Under the pieces are notes generated by a model. That model worked only from the letters and a program-made list of their open reading frames with translations, did not search any database and had not been told where the DNA came from. DNA of 64,000 bases, taken from NCBI GenBank assembly GCA_034509755.1, contig CM067539.1, forward strand, positions 30,196,001 through 30,260,000. Reading direction: 5' to 3'. Position numbers and translations under genes: made by a program. This document shows positions 42,501 through 54,970 of the stretch, piece by piece (the stretch's first letter is position 1; the number at the start of each line of letters is the position of its first letter). Origin of the DNA: Anisodus tanguticus. Taxonomy: Eukaryota > Streptophyta > Magnoliopsida > Solanales > Solanaceae.

Positions 42501-42970
42501 CATGTCGCTGGAGATGCATCTTCCCCACGAGACTTCTCCCAAGACTCATACCATATGTTAGCAACATCCTATAATTGATAAGCTCTAAACTTTGTTGCCC
42601 CTATCTCATTAACATGTATCACACGAAATATTTTCTGAAGCCCGTCAATGTAGTTCTATTGATCTTCTTTCTTACAAGACCCGATGAACGCTGGAGGGTC
42701 CATGCGAAGAAACTCATGAGTCCTGAAACTGGATTACTCTTCATTCATCCCTATACTTAGGATTATTCCCTGACACTGGGCTTGAACAACCACAAGTTGG
42801 GTGAGCAGCTGAATATCTCCTCTAACATCATAGTTCGTAGTGTTGGACGGCATAATTGGGATCACCGCAGGCCCTATGGTATTGGGTGGTGTTGTACCCA
42901 AATTGTCTCCCTGAGCCTAAGCATTCTCCTCACGATCAGCACTAGTAGCATCTCTCTTGCTTGTAGTCAT
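39515..42970 (-). pseudogene. gypsy gag-pol remnant
   Basis: Gag begins at about 42970 (MTTSKRDATSADREENA). The retrotransposon gag block MEFEKLRQNGRTMYEYYLQF is at 42436-42221. The protease and RT N-terminus lie in 41596-40955 ([49 protein letters not shown]). The RT palm lies in 40766-40191 ([39 protein letters not shown]). The catalytic F-x-D-D has become FIND, losing the first Asp. The integrase zinc region is in 39755-39525 (DELRERIMAKAYHSRYSIHP). There are many stops. Confidence 0.9.
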
Positions 42971-43185
42971 TTTCCTTTTCACATGCATTTTCTAAAAATA
43001 CGCAATACGCACGAGTTAAAATGATATCCTGAGGGTATAACTCTAACTGCATGATCCATAGTACAGAGAAGTGAGACAATCCTAGATGTCTTGGTGGTAA
43101 ACTATTTACATGTGTGAGGCCCTCACACACATAAAAGTGACCCCATTGTATATGGTTTCATAGACTTACTAAGACACTTAAATCT

Positions 43186-43203
43186 AGAGCAATGATATCA
43201 AGC
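43186..43203 (-). other. gypsy primer-binding site, degraded
   Basis: On the minus strand AAGCTTGATATCATTGCTC follows the LTR end and resembles TTGGTATCAGAGC (initiator-Met tRNA complement) with changes. Confidence 0.55.
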
Positions 43204-43205
43204 TT

Positions 43206-45196
43206 TGTCATGCCCCAAACCATGACTTGGACGGAACACGACACTCAGTGTCTGGCCGCATATGACCGAGCAAACCACATGGCTTGCTTGTCAACATGGC
43301 ATCACAACATACACTAACATGATAATGAAAATCATAATACTGAATATAATAGTCTGAAAATATAATTGCGGAATCATCTGAGTAAAATATGTTAAGTCTA
43401 AAAATATTACTGACATGACTGACATAACATGATACTGGATTGGTCTATGAAACCTCTAACATGAGTCTATAAAATTGTCTACCAGGACAAGGCCATGACA
43501 TACCTCTACTAATAATGCATAACCATAAAGTACTAGACTAACACCTCGAATGAGATGGGGCTCATCGAAATAATTGGTATTGAAGCTGTCATACTGAGTA
43601 GATCCGTCTTCCTGAAACTCAGCACCTGCACCGTAAATTGCAGGCCCCATGCAAAGGGATATTAGTACATTCGAATTGTACTGTATGTAAAGCACCACGC
43701 ATTCGAGGTGATCTCTGTCTGATCGGCTAAGTAATCTCGTACTTTACCGGAGTACGAGACATGAACATGAACATGAACATGAACATGAACATGAACATGA
43801 ACATGAACATGAACATGAACATGAACATGAACATGAACATGAACATGAACATGAACATGAACATGAACATGAACATGAACATGAACATGACCATGAACAT
43901 GAACATGAACATGACCATGAACATGAACATGACCGTGAACATGAACATGAACATGAACATGATGGATCCAATAATCCTACAAGGGGTAATAAGAAGGCAT
44001 CGTCCTCTGGCATATCGATCCTTATCCTATGTTGGCATACGTAATTTCAGGCTATCTGAGCCTTCTCGGTAATCTATGCAACTCCCAGAATATGTACTTG
44101 TAAAATAGTTGGCTTGAAAAGCCCATGTATTTCATGAAATAGCTTGTAAACATGATCTGAGATAGTTTAACATGAACGTAAATATATAATATATATCTTG
44201 TGAGAAAACATGCATAATTTCATAGGTTAAGTAATAATAATTCACGACTTGGTAATTAAGAACTCATGGAATTCAAAGCATGGATTCATGGATTACAGAT
44301 ATGTTTATGACAATCACAATTGACATATCATGAATATAATAACAACAACATGATATTTATATATATAATTGAACATAGATAGAGTTATTCTGAACTTAAG
44401 CAAAACCCTAGGTTTGAAGAATTATTGTTTTATGGATTACATGTGGCGTGGGGAAGAACAATGATATCCCCATGTGGATAGAAGCTCTACATAACTGACT
44501 TGCTTCTAAACTTGTATTAAAATCCCGACTTTGAAGAAGAACCCCAAAGATTGCATCTTGACTCTTGAATTTGGTTTAACTTGAAAACCCTAGATTAGGA
44601 ACAATGAATTATATTTAGGAATTGATTATACTATATTAAAATCGCATGAAAATTCATGAAAAGGACGTACCTTGATGTAGGAGATGGTTGGGAAGAGAGA
44701 AAATTCATTCTAGGGCTTAGGAATATGAAAAAATGATTTTTAGAATCAAGTGTCATACTTATATTACTTGTTTTCGGGGGATTTTGATGGTCCATTCGAT
44801 GGTCCATCGAATGTTTGACGGTCTGAGTCTGGGCCATCAATATTTTAACGGTCCAGATTAACGATACGTTGAATGTTTGATGATCCGTATAATCTGACTG
44901 TACCGTAATTTTCTAAAGATTTCCAGATAGTGGTGAAATCTGAAATTAAGAGACGGAGAAGATTGACGGGCCGTCAATAGTTTGACAGTCCATAGAATCA
45001 GAACTTGACCATCATTTTCAAAAGTGAAGATCGATAGTTCGTTTGACAGACCGAAAACCATTTTACAGTCCGTACTTCTTGCCGTCAAATTTCCTCTACA
45101 TAGATGAACCTGGTTTTCCAACATAAACTCTCCGTTTTGATTTCCTATACTCGTGGATCATGAACAAGGCTTAATTTGAAGGTATGAGGTGTTACA
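43206..45196 (-). repeat. 5' LTR of the gypsy element (1991 bp)
   Basis: On the minus strand it starts TGTAACACCTCATACC at 45196 and ends GGGGCATGACA at 43206. It contains many GACGGTCC/TTTGACGGTC-like motifs (44770-45070) and a long ATGAAC array. Confidence 0.82.
43761..43960. repeat. (ATGAAC)n hexanucleotide array in the gypsy LTR
   Basis: About 33 head-to-tail copies of ATGAAC with a few ATGACC/GTGAAC variants near the right end. It opens repetitive Met-Asn, Met-Phe and Cys-Ser frames that are not genes. Confidence 0.97.
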
Positions 45197-45399
45197 TTCA
45201 TCCTATTGACAAAAATAGCAAGAGCACAGAGTACGTTGCTTTTTTGCATGTTTGTGTGGACGAAAGAAGAAATGAGCATTAAATTCCCTTGTCTCTCGAA
45301 TCCAGTTATGCCACCGTACCCATCCCCTTGAGCTAAGATGAGGTTACCCTTCTTTGTGCTTTTTCTGCAAGCATTAAATGTTCCTTGTCCGATTCACAA

Positions 45400-48300
45400 A
45401 TTGAACTCTGAATTTCTATTGGTTGCAGAATGAATTGGAGGGAATCCCCCCTCCCCCCCAATTTGGTTCTTCCACATCGGATCCTTGGATTTTTTAGGGT
45501 TTCTATCGAGGTCTATAAATATAGACCTTCATCCTTCAATTTAACGGTCCGAACTTGAATTTCTGGCTTTTACATTGTTAAGAGCCATTTTCAAGTGATA
45601 TTCAACTAGTTACTTCTTAAGTTGGGATCCAACCCTTTGGCGGAACCCAAATCTAGTATAATTGGTCCTTCACAATCTAAACCCCTTCCTTTTTCGTGTG
45701 TTTGCGAGCTCGAGGTCTCCGAATTGAAGATTCAAGCTCCCTTCGATCTTTAGGCTGCCTTCATATAATGTAAACCTATTTTCTTTTAAATATCTTATTT
45801 AAATTACCTTATATTATCTGTTGTGAAGTGTTATATGATTGATTAACATGGTTTAGTTAATTAAGATCATTGTTTGTGTTTATTATTCTAATTATTAGCA
45901 TGATTAAGTAGATAAAATGTTTAATGTGTTGGTTTAGGGATTAGTTAAATCATGTATAAACTGCTTTGAACCGATATGAGGCTAAAATGTTAGTTTCTTC
46001 ATCATGTATAGACCGTTAGGGTAGCTTAATACTAGTTTAATCATGTATGAGCTACTGGAAATAGTATTAAGATGTTAATTTGGAGTTCATTTTAAGCTAT
46101 GAGTGGTATGTTAATATTCTGTTATTTTCTTAATGTGTATGTTAACTCTTGAGAAGCATGTTTAGTTTGAATATGTTGTCAATGCCTATCCTGTCACCTA
46201 GACTAGTTTAAGTCTACGAAAGAACTAAAAGAAGTGATGTATTAATGTGTTTATGTTGGTTTAAAGTGTATTGATCATTAAGAACCATTAAAGCTAGCAT
46301 GTTTAGCTATATGATGCCTAATTAGTTAGTTTGAAACTTGTTTGGTTGTATGTGTCTTGTTTAAGTTAATACAATGACTAAATGTTAGCTTAAGAGTTTG
46401 TTTAGCTATGTATGAATGAATAGTCTTCATATGGTGATCTTTGTGCATTAGTTGAGGTCTGTACAGATTATTTGAACCACCACAGTTGTATGAAAAGCCT
46501 ACATCAGTGATTAAAATGATGTTAAGATAACTTATCAACATAGCTCATCACAATATCACATAGATCTGGGTTTAAAATCAAATAAATGGTTTTGAAATTA
46601 GCTTTTTAACTGATGATAATTGAGGATAAAAGACTGGTTTAGGTTTGAGCCACATCATATCTAAGTCTAGGCTAAAAAATGGAACTAGGAATTTGCTTAG
46701 CTTCAACATTTGGTTATTTGATGACTCTGTGCATATTGCTAGCCCCTCTTTATATCCAAGTATACATGTTTGTTGAGTAAACAACCAGTTTAGGTATAAA
46801 ATATACCCCAAAAGCTTACTTGTTCCCAATATGTGATAATGGGCCTATTTTGATTTATCCATGAGTGCCACAAGGTTCAACATTAGTTTAATTTAAGAAG
46901 AGTTTTACAAAGATTGAAGTTTCATGTGTGAGTTTATGTCTGAGTAGTCAAGTTACTTTAAGACTAATCCAAACTCCCCCTGGACTTGTTTGTGTCTATC
47001 CAACTTACCTAATTTTGCATCCCATATCTTGTTTACCTGTTTGACTTGCATATTTGTGTCTGGTGGACATTTTGCCAATCTGAGTATGATTTAGGTCCAG
47101 TATAATCATACGAGTCAATAGAGTCTGCTCATATGAATCTTGTAGCTCATGTGTGTTTTGTTAGTTGTCACTATTAACTTCAGAATTTCAGTTTTTGTGC
47201 CATACCAAATCATGAACTAATAGTGTATTAGTCAATCCAAATATGGGGTCTTTGAGTTAAAATTAAGCTCATAAGACCATTTTTATGTTGTATTAAGTTT
47301 GGCCTTTGAGTGCTTTACACCATATAGGTTAGTTTATGTCACATGCCAATCTGAACACCTTTGTGTGCCTGCTGAATATGAGCTCGATCTGAGTTTAAAA
47401 TGGCTGCTTCTGCTTGTGGTTTAGTCCTTGTGTTAATGAAAATTGGTATTCACATCTGAGTCCTTTGTCCATACTTAACTGTGCATGCTATGTTTTTCTT
47501 CTTATTATGAAATGACAGTGTCACAATCCTATATATGCTGATCAATGTTCATCTTAAGATTTTTAACATACATCAAACCAAATGATCAACTAACATGCCT
47601 TAACATACACTTAATTTCCCTTATGTGCTTTCTTTGCTACATAACAGTATGTATGTCCTAGCTCAAACATCATCTTCTCATGTCTTCATCTAGTAGGATA
47701 GCTTGATTTCATTAGCTTTAAATTGGTTAAGTCATAACATGAAACTAAGTGTAACCATGTCAACTTGTTGTGTCCTCTCTGCATGCCTTTATATGTTTAT
47801 GTCAGCTATGTTAAGTTTGGGTCACTTAGTCATGTGTCTGAATACAAATGGGATGCTTATTACATGTCATGTGTCCAATTTAATATTTAGTTCTAATTAG
47901 TGTACATCTCATCTGTCCTTTCCTTTAATCTTTTATGTACTACGCATAATGTGAAGTTGATGTATATCATTGTATATTGTCTGTATATCGAAGTGTACAC
48001 CCAATATATACAGTATACAAATTCAGTATACCATGTGTATATCCGAGTAAAAAAACATTTTCATGCTTACTTTTGGGTCTAGCCCATTAAACTTTGTTCT
48101 TCGACTGCCTACCTTGGTATGTATATTGTGTATTGGACTAAGTCCACTTGGTTATCTTCTTCATACTACTGCATGATTATTGGGTTGTTTTCAGTATTGG
48201 ACTTGGGCTTTGATTTGTTATTGGACTGCATCGTATGTCTAATTTAATTCGTATAAGTTTTGGGTACTTCTATCTTGTGCCTCTATTTGTGCCTTCCCTC

Positions 48301-48558
48301 TCCTTCTGCTACATTGCGACGAGATAGGCCCCTACTAGGTCCATCATTTTATTCAGCCAAGTTCGAGCCTTCATGAACACTACACATTCAGTTAATTAGG
48401 TTGAGACCCAGTCAATGACTTTTTTTATTGAGTCTGAGTCCGGGAAGCTAATATTTACATTTGAAGGCTCAGCTATGGATAAAAATAGCCAACTGGTGGA
48501 CTTAGATAGGCCCAACAGCCTAAACTCTTCTCCTTTCCATATATATATATATATGTAC

Positions 48559-48591
<33 letters not shown>

Positions 48592-49733
48592 CATACATAT
48601 ATATATACATACATATATATATACATACATATATATATACATACATATATATATACATACATATATATATATACATACATATATATATATATATATACAT
48701 ATATATATAAATATACATATATATATATATATACATATGTAATAAAACTACTTTAATATATTGGAACATTTTATTATGGTTACGACTTAGAGTAGGCAAA
48801 CGATACGTATATTGTTTAGTATAGATCGCCAAAAAAATATTTCATTAACACTTGTCTAAAATCTGGAAAGGGACTGTTTTGGACTGGAAATAAACTGTTG
48901 GATTTTGGAATTGGAAACAAGAAACTGATTTCAGAAATTGAGATTTGAGTCAAACTTGGACTTGGAAATTCATAATTTGGGCTTTAGAATTTAAATGGGA
49001 CGGACTGTTTGATATTTAAAGGACCCAAATTTGAGCCCGAGTGACTGAAACTAAACAGACCGTTGAACTTAAGCTGGACCCAATAGACATTCCTTTAAAA
49101 AGGTTAATTTTCGAGCTAAGCCCAATCAAATAATTTTGGACTTTAAAAATCTATCTTGGACTTGAAGTTAAGTTATGGGTTTTGGACAAGTTAGAATATG
49201 AATTGACTTTTGGAAAGTATGGCATGCAAAGAAACAAAAGAAACCGTTTTTGCTATCTCTTTTCAAAAACCGAACTTATCATTTCAAATGAATTATACTC
49301 ATTTAAAACCTTGAAAATATTTTTCAAAAAAAGATTGCAAGTGTAAATTGGACAATATTGTTGGACTAAATAGGGAGTTCTACTTGAATTAACATTCGGG
49401 TGTTCTTATTCCGAAAATAACTTGATCACCGTGCATACTATTTTGGCGGAAGCCTAACTCTTTTGTTTTCAAACAAAATTTTTGAGTTTTGAATAAATGA
49501 ACGACAAGTATTTTGCGGATATTTTAAAACACTTTGAGCAATTCTAATCATTTAAAGCATGCTATAAAACCTGTAGGTCAACCGTATTCTACGGATCCTT
49601 AATATCAGGGTGTCAACACCTTCCTTGGGGGATCACCAGAACCCTTACCTCGACCCTGGTTTATATAGGATTTTTCAATTGATTTTGAATAAACCCTTTC
49701 ACACTGGTTTTTCTAATTTACACATAAATTAGA
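45400..49733 (+). repeat. Tat/Ogre-like LTR, left border uncertain
   Basis: The promoter-like CTATAAATAT at 45513-45522 is followed by over 4 kb without genes. Near 49607-49665 lie GGGTGTCAACACCTTCC and AGAACCCTTACCTCGACCC, typical of the U5 of plant Tat/Ogre LTRs. A TGGCGACTC primer site follows at 49734. Only about 70 bp of internal sequence remains before other repeat DNA. The left border could be anywhere between 45197 and 45450. Confidence 0.6.
48539..48738. repeat. (TA)n/(CATA)n microsatellite
   Basis: About 200 bp of TATATA and ACATACATATA units, almost fully self-complementary. It lies inside the Tat/Ogre-like LTR. Confidence 0.97.
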
Positions 49734-49742
49734 TGGCGACTC
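49734..49742 (+). other. Tat/Ogre-type primer-binding site
   Basis: TGGCGACTC, the start of the tRNA-Arg-complementary primer site used by plant Tat/Ogre elements. Nine bases match, then the sequence departs from the usual CGCTGGGGA. Confidence 0.55.
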
Positions 49743-49811
49743 TAAAAATATTATCCGATTTAGAGCACCATCCCAAATTCATAGTAGCTTTTATGCATCC
49801 CCGCATAAAAG

Positions 49812-51162
49812 TGAACCGTAACAACGCATATACTAGTCGTTAATATAAAGCTTATGCAACAAACAAGGACATAATCTTTAACAAAGCAAGACTCAAATAC
49901 CAAACCCGGCCCATGTCATCAAGGCTCTAACTTTATTACCCAAAAAAACATCAACACATACTAGGTAGTCATTTCCGTAAGTTAATTAGAAAACTATACT
50001 CATTTGGACCTTCAATTGAACAATATACAGAAAGCCCCAAATTGGAAACCCTAGAATTTACCCCAAAATCAAATAGGTATTTATACTCAAATTAATCCCC
50101 ACAACACGATTATCTAACATATTCCATCACTAATTCATGATAATCAAAGCAATCTGATCGATAAATACCCTTTAAATCCATGATTTAACTATCTTAATCT
50201 CATAAGAAAGTTACAACTCATCTTTCCCAACTTATAAATATACTATATCACCATTAAAGCACTTACAAACATATAATCAAATCATAAATGAAGAAATTTC
50301 TTACCCCAAAAATGAAATCACTCTTAAACCTCTGAAATTCTCTCTGGCGCCTTTAGTTTCTAGGGTTCCTATTTTGGGAAAAGATTTGACCTAGGGAATA
50401 TAAATAGGACACCTGACCCAACGATTCCGCTGGGGCGGATCCATTCCCGTGCAAATTATACTCGCCGAGGCGATGCCACTTGATACCTCGCCCCAGTGCC
50501 ACATCGCACCTGACTCCGCAGAGGCACACCCGCCCCTGCGGAAGTCCCATCCGCCAAGATGAAAACTCAACAATTTTCCAAACCCCGCCTCTACAAGCCA
50601 ATCTCCCGCCGAGGTGGACACGCAGAAGCTTACAGCAGTGTCGCCGAGGCGAACAACAAACACCAGCAACAAAGAAATCAAGCCAAACTCCCATCAAACA
50701 TCTGAAACACTCCCGAGACCCCCGAGATACAAATCAGACATGCTCATCTAAGGTAAACAATGCTACGAACTCACTCATACCCTCAGATTTCCCATTTAAC
50801 CGAGCTACGACATACTTTTCTAAAGAATCGTCAGAAATAATCAAAAATCCAAATATTATAAATAAGGCCACAAAAATACATCTGATTGCCTCGGAAAGCG
50901 AATCAATGACTTGGCTAAGTCATAAATGACCCTCCGGAGCTACCGGAAGCGACGGAACCCGGAAATGAAGTCATCTACTCAAAAGTCAACCTTGAGTCAA
51001 ACTATCCAACTCTAAGGTTCTAGTTTTGGGGTTTTCATCCGAAACTCACATAAATGGACCTCGGAATCCGTGACACCGATCCCCGCGCATCACAAACCCC
51101 ACAAAAAGAGTAAAATAGACAAATAGGAGTTTTAAGCTAAAAACGACCGGACGGATGTTACA
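49812..51162 (-). repeat. gypsy-type LTR, probably solo or truncated
   Basis: On the minus strand it opens TGTAACATCCGTCCGGTCG at 51162, the usual TGTAACA start of plant gypsy LTRs. It continues with CTCCGGAGGGTCATTTATG and a GC-rich block with repeated GCCGAGGCG/CCGCAGGGGCG motifs (50410-50650), also typical. The left end is guessed at TGAACCG (49812). No matching target duplication was found. Confidence 0.5.
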
Positions 51163-52020
51163 ATTTTCGTCTTTGTATGTGAAACTATAATTCATAATAT
51201 ACAGGAATACACATAAACCTATAAAATGGATCTGTTCATTTAGTGTCATTGGTTGGGCCGAATTCAAATTCAGAACATCATATATTTAAAAGGACGTAGT
51301 CACGTACATCAATTTTTTCATTCAAATTATGATATCACACATCAGCTAGTATTTGCAGTTTTGTGATACTCGAGCCAAACGACACCAGCACCACCAACCA
51401 TATTTCATCAAATGCTTATAAATAAAAGCTACATGATACTATTTAAAATGATGTCTACTATAAGGGATTCAACATCACAGAAAATGAGTAAGAACTTCAG
51501 TAGATTCCAGTAGTGGTCGAATACAGGCTAGATTAAACTTTAATAGTTGAATAGTTGACATATCTTGTAAAATAGTTTGTCTGTTTTCTTATTTATGAGT
51601 TTCTAACGATAAATGTTTCAAAGAATATTTATTATTGTTTAATCAAAATGCATGATAAGATCTTTTGTTAAATTTTTTTATCTTTATTTTAAAATTTCAT
51701 AAAAGTAACTCCGAAAAATGACTTATTTGTAGTTTTAGTTTGGCATTTAATTATTATATTTTAGTATATTTAGTCACGGATATACACCATATGTGGTGTA
51801 CGTGTAGGATTTTTATAGTACGGGATGTAAACAATTAATTTTAAAATATAAGAGGTCTATCCATAGTTGAATCATATTATAGGGATGTTTAGTGTAGTCA
51901 CTTCTCTATTTATTTAATTAGTCGTTACAAACTCCAAGGTAACATTATTTTTCACCTCCCACTCGTCATTTAAAAAGTCATGACATACCCGTTGTGGTCT
52001 ATCCTTTAGGTGAGACTTTA
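51163..52020. other. AT-rich intergenic DNA
   Basis: No gene or named element recognised. Confidence 0.5.
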
Positions 52021-52648
52021 AGGATCATTTGTTATAATCTATTAGAGAAAATAATATATGTATTAATTTTGGTATTATTAATATCTTGTTTGATAGTATT
52101 TTTTAACCTATGTATTAGTTATATATCATATTCAATACTAGCATATCATGATATTAGCATTACTACAATTATTAATACATGAATAAACATAATTAAAGAC
52201 AAAGTTGTCCTTAAAGTCCCACAAAACCTTTTCCAAATCCTTTCCAACGTTTTTCAGAGAATTGAGAAATATCAATGTTCTGCCTTTAGAAATTTAGCCG
52301 AGGAACGTATAAAACATACCCTTCCTTTATTTGTCAATATCAAACATGTATTAAGATCATCTAGCCTCTCTTTATTACCGTGTCTTGCATTTGCCATTCT
52401 TCATATTTTCATCGTCAAATGATGGTTCCCCTGATTTTTGTATTTTCTGTTTGTGTGGTATTAAGCTGGAAAAAGAATGTGGAAGGAATTTTTGTAAACA
52501 TACCATTTTTTAAAGAACTATGTAATGCATATTATTTTTAATACACCAGACCAAATAATAGATAAAATATAATTCTAGCGTAACTAATTCAAACATTATT
52601 AATATACCTTATTCAGTACTATCCTTATAAACTCTACCAAATGGCCCC
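52021..52648. mobile_element. TTA-flanked TIR element (628 bp)
   Basis: The ends AGGATCATTTG and CAAATGGCCCC are imperfect inverted repeats, with TTA at 52018-52020 and 52649-52651. Subterminal ATTAATA/TAATAAT motifs are also mirrored. It looks like a PIF/Harbinger-type non-autonomous element without coding capacity. Confidence 0.65.
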
Positions 52649-53098
52649 TTAGAGTTATAGTTAAGGAGGTAACAATTAAATATGAAACTTGTAAAACGGT
52701 GATAATTTAGGATACTTTTTGCCATTAACTCTAATTTATATTATTTAAAATAAAAGATAAAAGCATAACAAAAATTTTGTTTTCCTTTGGAGGGGAAGAA
52801 AGAAAGAAAGAAGTAAATAAAATGAATGGAGCAAATGGTAATAGTACTAATATTCTTTAAATCTACAATAGTCCAAGCAGATGGGGGGACTATAAGAAGC
52901 TCAAAATATGAATCACAAATAATTCTATTCTTTACTATTCCCCTATACAACCTTTAATATTGGCCTACAACGTGGAAGAAATTTCAGAAAATATAATAAC
53001 AGTAAAATACAGAAAGATAGATCAAGAATATCACTAAACTTCTTGCACCCTAGTCTTCCTCTTGCAAAAATTTATCAATTGCTTGAAGTTGGCTCTTT

Positions 53099-54970
53099 CT
53101 ATCTTGCACATAATGCATTGAGCAGCACGTGATCGAGCATAAGGTCGACAAAGTACTGGTGTCCAATCTGGCCATCCCTCCACTTCAGCTTGGCAGGAGC
53201 ACGGCCATAATGCACCCCGTCATTGCATCTGTTGTCGTAATGCCACGGATAAGTCATGTCGAAATCATCAATGACACGATCAACTAAACCATATGCCTTA
53301 AACTTATCCAAGACTACCCCATTGAAGGCCTCCATTTTATTTGGATTGAATGCTAATCGTCTAGCATATCCGCCAGTGGTTATTGTGGTCCTATATATGA
53401 CTTCGGGTGGTCTCAACCCTCTCTGCCTTACCCCATTAAATACCTCAGCCCAGAATGATGCAGCATAGTCGGCGCCTTCAATAAAATGCCTAAGATTAGG
53501 CCAATACACTCCATCATGTAAGCCCGAATTCATGATTATAGTGTCTGGAACAACATGTCCAGAGAAGTACCCTTTCAAAAGTTCTCTATAGTCAGCATCT
53601 TTCAATGAATTCAAGCCTTGATAATTTCCTGTCTGGTTATGATGTCCATTGAAGATGTTAGTAAATCGAATTGTTTGTGACGGATTTCTCGGGTTGCTGA
53701 TGTTCAAATCAACTCTTCTTGGAACCTCCTTTATATCATTCACATCTAAAATGAAATGAAGGATGTTTCTCACAGTGTCAACGTGATTCGAATCACCCCA
53801 CCAGAAAATCCAGCGATCATTCAAACAATTCCATGCTTCTTCACTTGAGAACATCTTGAAAGAACAATGTGTTGAATATACCCAACCATTGCTCTCCAAG
53901 GACCCCAGTGGACCATCACACCACGGTTTTTGGCATGGAAAATCCGGTTCTTGGCATCTGTATCGCCCATCATTGCTAATTGGGCAGCTATCATTCTTGG
54001 CATGACGAGTCCATCGACCAGACCACACATCTCTAACAAGATCTGACTTCTTGCATTGAGATATTTCAGGTAATTCAGCGGAGGACTTGGAGAATTTGAC
54101 TGGGATCATGCGCAGAACCTTGTCAAATGCAAATCTTTCAGGCGAAAACTTCAGGCCTTCATGATGTCGAAATAGTAGGATGATTGTGAGATTGTAATCG
54201 CCAGAAAAATCAGGGTGGACTTGTAGGGAAAACTGGTAAGTACCGTTGCCTAAATCTTTAATAGGAGGCCTAGACTTCCATGTTTCACCAGCAATATCAG
54301 TTTCAAAGTAATCACCACCCAAACAATGAGGTTTCCCAGAATCATCCAATGCATGGAAAACAAACTCATGAACATCCCCAGTCGACAACTCAATGTTCTC
54401 ACGACCATCCAAAGCAGGGATTTTTACATCCACAGTTCTTGATTCCCTACACGGCTCACCTCCAGGAGCCAACCAATTAGTAAGCAGATTCGATGAATAG
54501 TTTGCCTCTAATTCAGCTGAAATCCACCTATGAACTCTTGGTCTTGAATCCTCTACCCTTTCTGGTTCCTTATGGGACATATTTGTCACCATTTCAAGAC
54601 TGAAATCAGGGGCATTGCCTTGATTTTCAGTCAAATTAACCGGTTGAGGTTCGACTTTAGGAGCCAGATGTTTTCGAGCAAAATCTCGATTCAAATTCTG
54701 GCGAGTATTTACTGAATGGGGTCTGAGAGAAATATTGGTAAAGCTGAAATCTTTAAAGGTAGGACTAAACTTTCCTGAACTATTCACCTTCAACATAACA
54801 AAATCTCTCTGAAAACTACCCACACTAACACCATCAATCCCCCACACAATCAAGATTCCAAGAAAAACACCCATTGTCAATAGCTTAAACCACCACTGAA
54901 CCTTTGGATTATTAGACCTCATTATCCACCCAAAATTTGCACCTTTCTCAGGCATCTGATAAGAAAACAT
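53099..54970 (-). CDS. type II membrane protein with PC-esterase domain (NXPE/TBL-like)
   Basis: One uninterrupted 623-codon frame starting at the ATG at 54970; Met6 and Met17 are alternative starts. Residues about 27-45 form a single signal-anchor helix (FKLLTMGVFLGILIVWG), suggesting Golgi or secretory residence. A variable stem with NxS/T sites runs to about 150. Residues about 157-275 resemble the Ig/filamin-like region of NXPE proteins (HEFVFHALDDSGKPH; NGTYQFSLQV; GDYNLTI). A Cys-rich stretch covers 305-390. The PC-esterase domain has the nucleophile motif GDSNH at 392-396, NSGLHD at 481-486, and the Asp584/His587 pair (NDGVHYGR). Plant TBL proteins with this fold acetylate or de-acetylate cell-wall glycans, but the substrate here is unknown. 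The intronless coding region is intact. Confidence 0.93.
   Translation of the reverse strand: MFSYQMPEKGANFGWIMRSNNPKVQWWFKLLTMGVFLGILIVWGIDGVSVGSFQRDFVMLKVNSSGKFSPTFKDFSFTNISLRPHSVNTRQNLNRDFARKHLAPKVEPQPVNLTENQGNAPDFSLEMVTNMSHKEPERVEDSRPRVHRWISAELEANYSSNLLTNWLAPGGEPCRESRTVDVKIPALDGRENIELSTGDVHEFVFHALDDSGKPHCLGGDYFETDIAGETWKSRPPIKDLGNGTYQFSLQVHPDFSGDYNLTIILLFRHHEGLKFSPERFAFDKVLRMIPVKFSKSSAELPEISQCKKSDLVRDVWSGRWTRHAKNDSCPISNDGRYRCQEPDFPCQKPWCDGPLGSLESNGWVYSTHCSFKMFSSEEAWNCLNDRWIFWWGDSNHVDTVRNILHFILDVNDIKEVPRRVDLNISNPRNPSQTIRFTNIFNGHHNQTGNYQGLNSLKDADYRELLKGYFSGHVVPDTIIMNSGLHDGVYWPNLRHFIEGADYAASFWAEVFNGVRQRGLRPPEVIYRTTITTGGYARRLAFNPNKMEAFNGVVLDKFKAYGLVDRVIDDFDMTYPWHYDNRCNDGVHYGRAPAKLKWRDGQIGHQYFVDLMLDHVLLNALCAR

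Larger units (their letters stand above)
39515..45196 (-). mobile_element. Ty3/gypsy retrotransposon, 3' truncated
   Basis: On the minus strand: 5' LTR (45196-43206), primer-binding site, gag, protease, RT, RNase H and the N-terminal zinc region of integrase, then an abrupt end near 39515. The integrase core and 3' LTR are missing, so the element was cut by a deletion. The RT-before-integrase order identifies gypsy. Confidence 0.9.

Noticed and set aside
43730..43970. CRISPR-like regularly spaced repeat
   Set aside because: It is a contiguous hexamer tandem array without spacers, in a plant nuclear context.
43727..44072. Met-Asn, Met-Phe and Cys-Ser repeat ORFs
   Set aside because: All arise from the ATGAAC array; low complexity in every frame.
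48396..48832. Tyr-Ile repeat ORFs
   Set aside because: Translations of the TA/CATA microsatellite.
50353..50929. GC-rich ORFs on both strands
   Set aside because: They lie in a GC-rich block of a gypsy-type LTR and lack conserved motifs.
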